A stretch of 44,488 nt of DNA from Roseateles toxinivorans (GCA_945898095.1 CAMDHE010000025.1:1-44488), one strand, 5' to 3'. Positions 33,358 through 40,997 are shown, counted from the stretch's first letter. Notes: generated from the letters alone by a model not told the origin. Program-made: numbers and translations.

Positions 33358-34758
33358 ATGTCCGAAGTCAACCAAAACAATATCTACACCCGCGGCATCG
33401 CCGAATTCGTCGCCGGCCTCAGCTATGAAGCGGTGCCTGCCGAAGTGATGCAGCGCCTGAAGCTGCTGATGCTCGACTCGCTCGGTTGCGCGCTCTACGG
33501 CGCCAATCTGCAATGGAGCCGGATCCTGCAGGAGACGCTGGGCAAGATCGATACGACCCGCGACTGCCCGATCTGGGGCACTTCGCAGCGCTTGTCGGCA
33601 CCCCATGCGGCGCTGGTCAACGGCACGCAGGTGCAGGGCTTCGAGCTCGACGATGTGCACCGCGCCGGCGTGCTGCATGTCGGCGCGGTGGTGTTGCCGG
33701 CGCTGCTGGCGCTGGCGCAAAAACACCACAAGATGAGTGGCCGCGAGTTCCTCACCGCGGCTGTCGCCGGCTATGAAGTCGGCCCGCGGGTCGGCCTGTG
33801 CATGGGGCCTGAACATATCGGCCAGGGCTGGCATTCGGGTGCAACGCTGGGGGTGTTTTCTGCCGCCGCCGGCGCGGCCCGCGGCCTCGGCCTCGACGTC
33901 GACCGCACCGTGCATGCGCTGGGCATCGCCGGCACGCAAGCTGCCGGGCTGATGGCGGCGCAATATGGCGCGATGGTCAAGCGCATGCATGCCGGCCGCT
34001 CGTCGCAGAGCGGGCTTTATGGCGCGCTGTTTGCCGAGTCCGGCTTCACCGGCATCATCGATGTGCTGGAGAGCGAATATGGCGGCTATTGCACGACCTT
34101 TTCGCGCTCGACCGATCGCTTCAAGCTGAGCGAGCTGACCGCCGGTTTCGGCGAAGTCTGGCAGACGATGGCGGTGTCGCTGAAGTTCTACTCCTGCGTC
34201 GGCAGCAACCACACGACGCTCGACGGCCTGCGCATCCTGCAGCAACAGCAGGCCTTCGGCGCCGACGATGTCGAGGCGATCATCGTCCATGGCTCGCAGG
34301 TGACGATGGACCATGTCGGCTGGAAATACCAGCCGCTCGGCCTGACCTCGGCCCAGCTGAACCTGCCCTTCTGCGTCGCCACGCTGCTGCTCGAAGGTGA
34401 TTGTTTCGTCGAGCAGTTCACCGACGAGGTGGTGGCCGACCCGCGCCGCATGGCCTTGGCCGACAAGGTCAGCGTCAGGCATGACGACGCGATCACCGCG
34501 CTCGGCGCCCAGCATCGCCACAAGGTGCGGGTCGAAGTGCATCTGAAGAACGGCAGCGTGATGGAAACCACCGTCAATTCGCCGCGCGGCAGCGAACATA
34601 ATTTCGCCAGCGCAGCCGACGTGATCGCCAAGTTCAAGAGCCTGGCCAGCCATGCGCTGCCGCTGGCCCAGGTCGATGCGATCTGCGACATGATGATGTC
34701 GCTGGAAAGCGTTGACGATGTCTCGGCGCTGGTCGACCTGATGATCAAGCCGGATTGA
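33358..34758 (+). CDS. MmgE/PrpD family protein (paralog 5)
   Basis: A 466-residue MmgE/PrpD protein. The signature reads VQGFELDDVHRAGVLHVGAV: the Asp pair is present but Pro after His is replaced by Val. The middle motif GAMVKRMHAGRSSQSG and the early segment LYGANLQWSRIL pair it with paralog 3. AGGATCCCCG precedes the ATG. It lies before a collapsed Bug remnant and the lyase gene. Substrate unknown; likely a hydro-lyase or decarboxylase on a polycarboxylate feeding the lyase. Confidence 0.88.
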   Translation: MSEVNQNNIYTRGIAEFVAGLSYEAVPAEVMQRLKLLMLDSLGCALYGANLQWSRILQETLGKIDTTRDCPIWGTSQRLSAPHAALVNGTQVQGFELDDVHRAGVLHVGAVVLPALLALAQKHHKMSGREFLTAAVAGYEVGPRVGLCMGPEHIGQGWHSGATLGVFSAAAGAARGLGLDVDRTVHALGIAGTQAAGLMAAQYGAMVKRMHAGRSSQSGLYGALFAESGFTGIIDVLESEYGGYCTTFSRSTDRFKLSELTAGFGEVWQTMAVSLKFYSCVGSNHTTLDGLRILQQQQAFGADDVEAIIVHGSQVTMDHVGWKYQPLGLTSAQLNLPFCVATLLLEGDCFVEQFTDEVVADPRRMALADKVSVRHDDAITALGAQHRHKVRVEVHLKNGSVMETTVNSPRGSEHNFASAADVIAKFKSLASHALPLAQVDAICDMMMSLESVDDVSALVDLMIKPD

Positions 34759-34785
34759 ATTTAGTCCCTTTTTATCCGCCACGGC

Positions 34786-34799
34786 GCGGCTTCGGCCGC
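34786..34799 (+). other. GCGGC-UUCG-GCCGC hairpin
   Basis: A perfect 5-bp GC stem closed by a UUCG tetraloop lies in the gap after PrpD 5. No T run follows on the plus strand, so it is probably not an intrinsic terminator. It could protect or punctuate the polycistronic mRNA. Confidence 0.4.
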
Positions 34800-34820
34800 T
34801 GATTCCAAAGGAGATTCACG

Positions 34821-34907
34821 ATGCGCCTCGATTGCATGAAGTTCGTCGATGAAGAGCTCGCGCGCCTGGGCGGCGTCGTCAAGGCAACCCATATGAAGGA
34901 AGACTGA
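34821..34907 (+). pseudogene. 28-codon remnant resembling a Bug protein C-terminus
   Basis: A short frame starts at ATG 34821 with a strong AAAGGAG ribosome binding site and ends at TGA overlapping the next start (TGATG). The 28 residues contain KFVDEELARLGGVVK followed by ATHMKED. This matches the last helix and tail of Bug proteins, for example KWRKVIVSAGIKPE in Bug 1. It occupies the place where a Bug gene is expected after PrpD. I infer an internal deletion that kept the translation start and the final codons. It may still serve as a leader peptide that couples translation of the downstream lyase. Confidence 0.6.
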
Positions 34908-35776
34908 TGGCAGACATGAATCTGGGGACCTTGCTGCGCCAGAAGGTCGGGCAGCGGCGAGGCATGCTGGTGCCCGGGGCCGCCAACGCGCTCGCCGCGC
35001 GGGTCATCGAGGGGCTGGGTTTCGAGGCGATCTACCTCAGTGGCGCCGGCTTGACGAACACCTTCTACGGCCTGCCCGACCTCGGCTTCATCCACCTCGG
35101 CGACCTGGCGCAGAACACTGCGGCGATTCGCGACGCGGTCAAGCTGCCGATCATCGTCGACGCCGACACCGGTTTTGGCAATGCGCTGAACGTGCGCCAG
35201 ACAGTGCGCACCCTGGAGCGCGCCGGCGCCAATGCGATCCAGCTCGAAGACCAGATCAGCCCGAAGAAATGCGGTCATTTCGAAGGCAAGGGCGTGGTTT
35301 CCATGCAAGAGATGGTCAGCAAGGTCAAGGCCGCGGTTGATGCGCGCGACCATGGCGATTTTCTGATCATCGCCCGCACCGACGCCGCGGCTGTCGAGGG
35401 CATGGATGCGGCGATTGCGCGCGCGATGGCCTATGTCGAAGCCGGCGCCGACCTGACCTTCGTCGAGGCGCCGGTCTCGATCGAGGCCTTGCGCCGCATC
35501 CCGCTGGAGTTGGCCTGCCCGCAGATCGTCAATGTCGTGATCGGCGGCAAGACGCCGACCTTGACCGCTGCCGAATACGCGGCGATGGGCTTCGGACTGG
35601 TGCTCTATGCCAACGCGGCGCTGCAGGGCGCAGTGCGCGGCATGACACAGGCTTTGCAGAGCTTGCGCGAGCATGACCGGCTCGATGAAGCCAGCGGCCT
35701 GGTCGCAACCTTTGCCGAGCGACAGGCGCTGGTGCGCAAGGACGAATTCGATGCACTGGACCGGCATTACGCCTGA
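34907..35776 (+). CDS. Isocitrate lyase/PEP mutase family lyase (methylisocitrate-lyase-like)
   Basis: A 289-residue TIM-barrel enzyme of the ICL/PEP mutase superfamily. Metal and substrate residues are visible: DADTGFG at 85-91, EDQ at 114-116 and the catalytic-loop motif KKCGH at 120-124, whose Cys marks the carbon-carbon lyases (isocitrate, methylisocitrate, dimethylmalate lyase) rather than the phosphonate mutases. LIIARTDA is also conserved. The enzyme probably splits a 2-hydroxy di- or tricarboxylate made by the PrpD-type enzymes to give pyruvate or another oxo acid. The start overlaps the Bug remnant stop. Exact substrate unknown. Confidence 0.88.
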   Translation: MADMNLGTLLRQKVGQRRGMLVPGAANALAARVIEGLGFEAIYLSGAGLTNTFYGLPDLGFIHLGDLAQNTAAIRDAVKLPIIVDADTGFGNALNVRQTVRTLERAGANAIQLEDQISPKKCGHFEGKGVVSMQEMVSKVKAAVDARDHGDFLIIARTDAAAVEGMDAAIARAMAYVEAGADLTFVEAPVSIEALRRIPLELACPQIVNVVIGGKTPTLTAAEYAAMGFGLVLYANAALQGAVRGMTQALQSLREHDRLDEASGLVATFAERQALVRKDEFDALDRHYA

Positions 35777-36578
35777 GCAGCCGATCGGCGCCGTCGACAG
35801 CCACGCCCACCTGTTCAGGCGCGACCTGCCGATGTTGGCGGGTCGCCGCCATACGCCTGAAGTCGATGCGCTGCTGAGTGACTATCTGGCGCTGCTCGAT
35901 GCCCATCATTTGACCCATGGCTTGCTGGTGCAGCCGAGTTTTCTCGGTGAGGACAACAGCTTCATGCTGGCCGCCTTGCAGGCCTGCCCGCAGCGCCTGC
36001 GCGGCGTTGCGGTGCTTGCACCCACCGTCAATGAAGTCGAACTGGCTGCGCTGGCAGCAGCCGGCATCTGCGGCATCCGCCTGAACCTGCTGGGCCTGGC
36101 CTTGCCCGAGCTCGCAGATGCTGATTGGCAACGCTGGTTCGGCTTGCTGCGCGAGCTGGGTTGGCATATCGAGCTGCATATCGAATCGAGCCGGCTTGAA
36201 GCCGCCGCCACCCCCTTGCTGGCGAGCGGCTGCAACTTGGTGATCGACCATTTCGGCCGGCCTGGCCCGGGCGACACCGGCTTCGGCTGGCTGCTGAAGG
36301 CTTCAAAAAACCATCGACTCTGGGTCAAGCTGGCCGCCGCTTACCGCAGCTGGCCCGAACAAAATGGCCCGGATGCTTGCGCCGCCGCCCAGGCCCTGCT
36401 GCAGGCCTTCAGCGCCGAGCGGCTGCTCTGGGGCAGCGACTGGCCGCATACCCAGCACCACAGCGACTTTGGTTCGACGCTGGCGGCTTTGTCGGACTGG
36501 GTGCCTGATGCGGCCCAACGCAAAAAAATCCTGGTCGACACGCCGGCGCAGCTGTTCGGCTTTGCAGGTTCAACCTAG
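35751..36578 (+). CDS. Amidohydrolase 2 family protein (2-pyrone-4,6-dicarboxylate lactonase-like)
   Basis: A 275-residue metal-dependent TIM-barrel hydrolase with DSHAHLF (His18, His20), LHIES, IDHFGRPGP and LWGSDWPHTQ (Asp230), the pattern of LigI-type lactonases. The family hydrolyses lactones of dicarboxylates or related compounds. Start 35751 overlaps the lyase gene by 26 nt in another frame; no better start exists before the DSHAH motif. The TAG stop lies inside the terminal repeat of the MITE at 36574, so the last codon and the stop depend on that insertion and the original C-terminus was different. Confidence 0.85.
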   Translation: MHWTGITPEQPIGAVDSHAHLFRRDLPMLAGRRHTPEVDALLSDYLALLDAHHLTHGLLVQPSFLGEDNSFMLAALQACPQRLRGVAVLAPTVNEVELAALAAAGICGIRLNLLGLALPELADADWQRWFGLLRELGWHIELHIESSRLEAAATPLLASGCNLVIDHFGRPGPGDTGFGWLLKASKNHRLWVKLAAAYRSWPEQNGPDACAAAQALLQAFSAERLLWGSDWPHTQHHSDFGSTLAALSDWVPDAAQRKKILVDTPAQLFGFAGST

Positions 36579-36807
36579 ATTCGGTAGTTGGACACGGCCG
36601 AGTGGGCCACGATGCGGTGCGTTGGCAAGGCGCGCCGACGCAGTGGGCTGATGCCCACCAGGAGAAGCAACGCAGCCAGCGTGCGGTAGCGCGGCTCAAT
36701 CGGCTGCGTAGCGTTCTCACCCCTTGGGTGAAGGCAGGCGGGCGGAGAAATCTCAGCAGGCATGAAGCCTTCGCGGCGGTGGTAAGCGGTCAACTGCTGA
36801 ATCTAGG
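36574..36807. mobile_element. 234-bp MITE with IS1380-type ends and 5-bp target duplication
   Basis: The left end CCTAGATTCGGTAGTTG matches the inverted right end CCTAGATTCAGCAGTTG with two differences. TTCAA flanks both sides (36569-36573 and 36808-36812), a direct 5-bp target duplication. The first nine bases equal the start of the ISEcp1 inverted repeat (CCTAGATTCTACGT) as I recall it, and IS1380-family elements make duplications of this size. There is no transposase frame. It separates the convergent amidohydrolase and LysR genes and supplies the amidohydrolase stop codon. Confidence 0.8.
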
Positions 36808-36808
36808 T

Positions 36809-37690
36809 TCAAGGCCCCAGCATCTGCGCGAAGATGTCGGCGAAGGTCGGCCGCGAGCGGGCCAGCCACATCGCCACCAGCTCGAAATGCGGCAGGCTGG
36901 CGCCGTCCACGACCTCGGCATAGCGCACGCCCTCATATTGCAAAGCGCGCACCGAACGCGGCAGCAGTGACCAGCCCAGGCCCGCTGCGACGCAGGCCAG
37001 CACGGTCAGGCTGCGGTTGACGTCCTGCACCACTTTCACCTCATGGCCGGCACGCCGCATCGCGCTGAGCAATTGGGTGCGCATCGCCGGAATCTGCTGC
37101 TCTGGAAACCAGATCAAGCCATGGCTGGCAATTTCGGCCAGGCTCACGCAGCCATTCGCCGCCAGCGGGTAGCCCATTGGCAGGGCAGCCACCATCGGCT
37201 CGAGCCCCAGCCGCAACTCCTTGACCTTGGCATTGACCGAGACCGGCGGATGCAGCAGGGCAACGTCGATGCGCCCGCCTTCAAGTTCGGCCACCTGCTC
37301 GGCATTGCCCATCTCGCACAGCACCACATCGAGCTGCGGATGCTCGGCGCGCATCCGCCGTAATGCCCTTGGCAGCGCTTCATAGATCGCATGGGTGACG
37401 AAGCCAACCGTCAGGCGCCCGGCATGGCCCGCACCCATGGCACGCGCGCGCTCGGCAGCGGCATCGCTATGCGCCAGGCTGGCACGCAAGTCGTCGATGA
37501 CCGCGCTGCCCGCCTCGGTCAAGGTCGCACCACGGCGCGAGCGCAGGAACAACTTGACGCCAAGCTCCTGCTCGAGCCGGTTGATCGTCTGGGTCAAGGC
37601 CGGCTGCGCCAGCCCGAGTCCTTCGGCCGCGCGCGTGAGACTGCCGGCCTCGGCGATTGCCAGCACGCAGCGCATTTGTCTTGTGTCCAT
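36809..37690 (-). CDS. LysR-type transcriptional regulator
   Basis: A 293-residue LysR regulator. The N-terminal helix-turn-helix (about 16-35, LTRAAEGLGLAQPALTQTI) is followed by LEQELGVKLFLRSRRGATLTEAG and a periplasmic-binding-protein-like effector domain starting near residue 88 (GRLTVGFV). The sequence is closest in style to BenM/CatM-like activators that sense aromatic or dicarboxylic acids. Start 37690 is chosen because MDTRQMRCVLAIAEAG is the normal family start. TAAAAT lies 7 bases upstream of it, so the mRNA could be nearly leaderless. The stop TGA falls in the right target duplication of the MITE. Probable regulator of the 27021-36578 cluster. Confidence 0.93.
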   Translation of the reverse strand: MDTRQMRCVLAIAEAGSLTRAAEGLGLAQPALTQTINRLEQELGVKLFLRSRRGATLTEAGSAVIDDLRASLAHSDAAAERARAMGAGHAGRLTVGFVTHAIYEALPRALRRMRAEHPQLDVVLCEMGNAEQVAELEGGRIDVALLHPPVSVNAKVKELRLGLEPMVAALPMGYPLAANGCVSLAEIASHGLIWFPEQQIPAMRTQLLSAMRRAGHEVKVVQDVNRSLTVLACVAAGLGWSLLPRSVRALQYEGVRYAEVVDGASLPHFELVAMWLARSRPTFADIFAQMLGP

Positions 37691-37750
37691 CGCGACAATT
37701 TTAGGCGGCCGCCAAGACGCCAAGCCCGCATCGGTTAGGCTTCAGTTGTC

Positions 37751-38320
37751 ATGACAGCAAACCTTCAATTCAAACCAGCCCCGCCAGCATGCCGGCCTTT
37801 GTTCCAACGCTGGCAGCGGTCATTTGCTGCGGCCTTGCTGGTCGCCACGCTATTGCCTGCAGCCGCCAAACCAGACCCGGCGGTCGAGATCGGCGCCAAT
37901 CTTCGGGAGGCGACGCTGCAGGGACTGAACGGGCCGGAGCGCAAGTTGTCGGGTTTCCGCGGCAAGCCACTGCTGATCAATGTCTGGGCGAGCTGGTGCG
38001 AGCCTTGCCGACAGGAGATGGCATCGCTGGAGCGGCTGGCCTGGCGTGATCCGTCGTTCAATGTCATCGGCATTTCTACCGACGATGATCCGGCGGCCGC
38101 CAAGGCCTGGCTGAAGCGCTCGAATGCAAGCATCAGCCATTTCATTGACCGGGCTTTGTTGCTGGAAAACATGCTTGGCGCATCACGTCTGCCGGTGACC
38201 TTGCTGGTCGATGCCAACGGTCGGCTGCTGGCCAGAATTTACGGCGCCAGGCAATGGGACAGCCGCGAAAATATCGAACTGATCGGCAAGACCTTCGGCA
38301 GCCGGAAGACCTCGCCATGA
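37751..38320 (+). CDS. TlpA-like thioredoxin-fold disulfide reductase
   Basis: A 189-residue exported thioredoxin-like protein. An N-terminal hydrophobic segment (about 25-39, FAAALLVATLLPAAA) is a signal or anchor. The active site is WCEPC with cysteines at 83 and 86, preceded by LLINVWAS. The cis-Pro region is RLPVTLLVD. TlpA/ResA-type proteins reduce disulfides in the periplasm, often for cytochrome c maturation. It is divergent from the LysR gene and overlaps the next lipoprotein gene by 4 nt (ATGA), so the two are probably co-translated. Confidence 0.9.
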   Translation: MTANLQFKPAPPACRPLFQRWQRSFAAALLVATLLPAAAKPDPAVEIGANLREATLQGLNGPERKLSGFRGKPLLINVWASWCEPCRQEMASLERLAWRDPSFNVIGISTDDDPAAAKAWLKRSNASISHFIDRALLLENMLGASRLPVTLLVDANGRLLARIYGARQWDSRENIELIGKTFGSRKTSP

Positions 38321-38772
38321 ACTGCAAGACAAGACCACAAGCTATGCCCAGCCAACACCGTTCACATCGCCGCCCGTCACAACTGCTGCTGGGCGCCTTG
38401 CTGGCTGCCGGCTGCCTGTCGGGCTGCAAGCCGGGCCAGCATTGGGACAAGGAATTCGACTGCGCCGGCCGGGAGTCATCGAGCAGCTATTTTGTCGACG
38501 ATGACCCGGCACTGGCGATCCGCAAGGACTATCCAATCTCGGTCGACCTGCATCTGCGTTCCGACACCGTCCTGATCAGAACCTTCCAGACCCATGTCGA
38601 CTCGAGCAACGGCGCTGTGTTGAACTTCTCGGCCAAAAACAACGGAGCCTGGATCAACGGGCAGTTCGACCAGCAGTCAGGTCAGCTGACGCTGGTCGAA
38701 GAAAAGACGCTGAAGATCGCCGGTCGCGTCCAGCAGGTCCGGACTTCGGGGCAGTACAGCTGCAAGCTTTAG
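38317..38772 (+). CDS. Putative small lipoprotein of unknown function
   Basis: A 151-residue protein not recognised as a named family. A basic N-terminus is followed by LLLGALLAAGCLSGCKPG, which offers two possible lipobox cysteines. The mature part is polar with isolated cysteines (FDCAG near the start and YSCKL at the end) that could form a disulfide. The start at 38317 overlaps the TlpA-like gene stop (ATGA), so the thioredoxin might keep these cysteines in the right state; this is inference. Its stop lies 3 nt from the convergent S9 peptidase stop. Confidence 0.7.
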   Translation: MNCKTRPQAMPSQHRSHRRPSQLLLGALLAAGCLSGCKPGQHWDKEFDCAGRESSSSYFVDDDPALAIRKDYPISVDLHLRSDTVLIRTFQTHVDSSNGAVLNFSAKNNGAWINGQFDQQSGQLTLVEEKTLKIAGRVQQVRTSGQYSCKL

Positions 38773-38775
38773 CAG

Positions 38776-40785
38776 TTACTTGCCCGGGCCGATGTTCTTT
38801 TCGAGAAAACGTTCGACCCGGCCCCAGAAATCCAGATTGGTTTTCAGCTGCCGCCAGCCATGGCCTTCGCGGATGTAGTTGACCCATTCCACATCGGGAT
38901 TGGTCTGTTTGACTGCATCGCGAAACCTGGTGCCATGCACCATAGGGACCCGCACATCGTCTTCGCCATAAGCCATCAAGAGCGGGCGTTTGACCTCGGC
39001 AGCGCGCAGCAAGGGCGAATTCGCCTGCATCATCGCTTTGTCCTTGACCGGGTCGCCGATCAGCACCGGCATGCCGAAATTCCGTGACATGTCCTGGGCA
39101 TCGCTCCAGTTGACGGTGTAAAGCATCTCGATGTCGGTGACGCCAACCCAATTGATGCCGCATTTGTAAAGCTCATGCTCGCGGATCAGCCCCATCAGCG
39201 TCGCATAGCCACCATAGCTGGCACCGGCGATGCAGATGCGCTTGGAGTCGGCCAGACCCTGCTTGATCGCCCAATGGGTCGCATCGGTCACATCGTCCTG
39301 CATTTCCTGGCCCCAGCGCTTCCAGCCGGCCTGAAAATGCTTGAATCCATAACCCATGCTGCCGCGGTATTCGGGCTCGATCACCAGATAGCCTCGCGAA
39401 GCCAGCAACTGTGCGCTGGGTTCCCAGGTCCAATGGTTGCCGCGCACATTCGGGCCGCCATGCACCAGCACCACCGCCGGCCAGGGCCCTTTGGCCGGTT
39501 GTTTGGGCAGGGTGACCTGCACCGGAATGTTCAGACCGTCGCGCGCGGCAAACTGTTGCACATCGCGCCTGGCCATCTGCCGCGGGTCGATCCAGGGCTT
39601 GGTGCTGGCCACCATCGTCAAGGCCTTGGTATCACGGTTATAGAGGTAAAAAGTCGCGGGTGAACGGTCCGAGACCGAGGTGACCAAGACCGTCGGCACC
39701 TGTGTGCAGCGGGTGCAATTGAGGATGTTGACCGTTGCGGGCAATTGCTTGTCGACTTCGGTCTGTGCCGCCTTCATGGCCGGATCGAACCAGACGCTGC
39801 CGGGCGCATCGGTCTCGAAATGGATGCCGGCCAGCTTTTTTGCCTGGGCGTCATAGACAAAGTTCGGCTCAAGGTCATAGCCGGCCAGGGCCACCAGCGA
39901 ATTCGCCTCGGGCTTGCCTGTGACCGGGTCGAGGCGGAACAGGGCGGCCGTGCCCTTGGCGGTCTGGTTCTGCAGCGCGTAGACCTCGCGCTCGGGTCCG
40001 ACCCAGACCGGCGTCGCCGTCAGCCCGGTGACCATCGGGCCTTCGTCCCAGGCCTGCCAACCCTGCTTGTTGTCGAGCCGGCGATGGACGGTGATGCGGC
40101 CGGCGGCATAAGTCGTCGCCCACAGCGGCTGGCCTTGGCGGTCGAGCACCCAGCCCTTCACCCCGGGCGGCGCGTCTTCGCCCAAGGCGCTGCGCTCGGA
40201 TGTCAGCGTATTCAGCCTGGCCAGCGCGATACGGGCGAGTTGGCCGGAGGTATCGATGGTGACGTTCTGGACGATCACATCGTCGCTGCCATCGTCCAAT
40301 GTGTTGCGCAAGCTCCAGGTCCAGGCCAGCATGCGGCTCTGCTGGATCTTGCTGTCGGCAATGAAATTGGCTTCCGGGCTGATCAGCTGGCGCAGATCCT
40401 GACCCTCGCTGTCGACGCTCCACAGGCCCGGGCCTATGCCGTCGGTGCCGGCAGGCCGGCTGACAGTGAAGACCAGTCGCTTGTCATTGACCCATTGGGC
40501 ATTGGCGATCTGCACATCTGAAAATGACGCCACCACCTTGGATGACTTGAGATCGGCGAGGTTGAAAACCGCCAGCTTCACCCCTTCACCGCCACCGCCG
40601 CTGATGATGGCTGCCAGCCGGCTGCCATCGGGAGACAGCCGCGGTGAGCTGAAGCCGGAAGTGCGGAAAAAATCGGCGATCGCCGGCGGCTTGGTCGGGC
40701 TTTGCGCCAGCACCAGATTGCTTGCCGTCAGGGCCAGGGCCGAGACGACAAGGGTGCGCCACAGCGCAGGGACATTCAACAACAT
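38776..40785 (-). CDS. S9-family serine peptidase (prolyl oligopeptidase/acylaminoacyl peptidase type)
   Basis: A 669-residue exported peptidase. A signal peptide (VVSALALTASNLVLAQ) is followed by a beta-propeller-like region with SPDGSRLAAI repeats, then an alpha/beta-hydrolase domain with catalytic Ser523 (GASYGGYA), Asp610 (GEDDVRVP) and His642 (REGHGW). HGGPNVRG contributes the oxyanion region. The start at 40785 has AGAGGAATCAAT upstream. A longer frame reaches back to 40863 but those extra residues are read from the adjacent MITE and are rejected. The MITE sits directly upstream of the ribosome binding site, so it replaces or overlaps the promoter region. Confidence 0.93.
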   Translation of the reverse strand: MLLNVPALWRTLVVSALALTASNLVLAQSPTKPPAIADFFRTSGFSSPRLSPDGSRLAAIISGGGGEGVKLAVFNLADLKSSKVVASFSDVQIANAQWVNDKRLVFTVSRPAGTDGIGPGLWSVDSEGQDLRQLISPEANFIADSKIQQSRMLAWTWSLRNTLDDGSDDVIVQNVTIDTSGQLARIALARLNTLTSERSALGEDAPPGVKGWVLDRQGQPLWATTYAAGRITVHRRLDNKQGWQAWDEGPMVTGLTATPVWVGPEREVYALQNQTAKGTAALFRLDPVTGKPEANSLVALAGYDLEPNFVYDAQAKKLAGIHFETDAPGSVWFDPAMKAAQTEVDKQLPATVNILNCTRCTQVPTVLVTSVSDRSPATFYLYNRDTKALTMVASTKPWIDPRQMARRDVQQFAARDGLNIPVQVTLPKQPAKGPWPAVVLVHGGPNVRGNHWTWEPSAQLLASRGYLVIEPEYRGSMGYGFKHFQAGWKRWGQEMQDDVTDATHWAIKQGLADSKRICIAGASYGGYATLMGLIREHELYKCGINWVGVTDIEMLYTVNWSDAQDMSRNFGMPVLIGDPVKDKAMMQANSPLLRAAEVKRPLLMAYGEDDVRVPMVHGTRFRDAVKQTNPDVEWVNYIREGHGWRQLKTNLDFWGRVERFLEKNIGPGK

Positions 40786-40799
40786 ATTGATTCCTCTTG

Positions 40800-40960
40800 G
40801 GATGCTCTGCATAACCCTCACGGCTTGTGCTAGCGCGGCCTCGGGCGGTCTGCGGCGTTGCATTTATTGCCAATAGCACGTGCTACTGGCCGCAAAACGC
40901 GCCTTGCATCCCATCCCGATCCGCGCTGCACCAACTCGCGTTGAGTTATGCAGAGCATCC
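40800..40960. mobile_element. 161-bp palindromic MITE (full copy 2), IS5-like ends
   Basis: A complete copy with terminal inverted repeats GGATGCTCTGCATAAC and GTTATGCAGAGCATCC and a central palindrome (AATAGCACGTGCTA). It shares most of its length with the copies at 1-86 and 44326-44487. Flanks CTTG and CCTG would be a 4-bp target duplication with one change. It has no coding capacity. It lies between the TonB receptor terminator and the ribosome binding site of the S9 peptidase. Confidence 0.85.
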
Positions 40961-40966
40961 CCTGCG

Positions 40967-40997
40967 AAAAAACCCGCCGGGCAGCAGCCGGGCGGGT
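40967..40997 (-). terminator. Rho-independent terminator of the TonB receptor gene
   Basis: Read on the minus strand, ACCCGCCCGGC, loop TGCT and GCCCGGCGGGT form an 11-bp stem with one mismatch, followed by TTTTTT. It lies about 45 nt after the receptor stop codon and just before the MITE. Confidence 0.85.

Noticed and set aside
32560-34782. 740-codon open frame on the minus strand across Bug 3 and PrpD 5
   Set aside because: It lies antisense to well-supported genes, its translation is rich in Arg, Gln, His and Asp without family motifs, and such frames are common opposite high-GC coding sequence.
34786-34799. UUCG hairpin as an intrinsic terminator
   Set aside because: No T run follows on the plus strand and a close-set gene with a strong ribosome binding site continues immediately downstream.
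40786-40863. N-terminal extension of the S9 peptidase
   Set aside because: The extra residues are encoded mostly by the MITE, and a good ribosome binding site and signal peptide favour the start at 40785.
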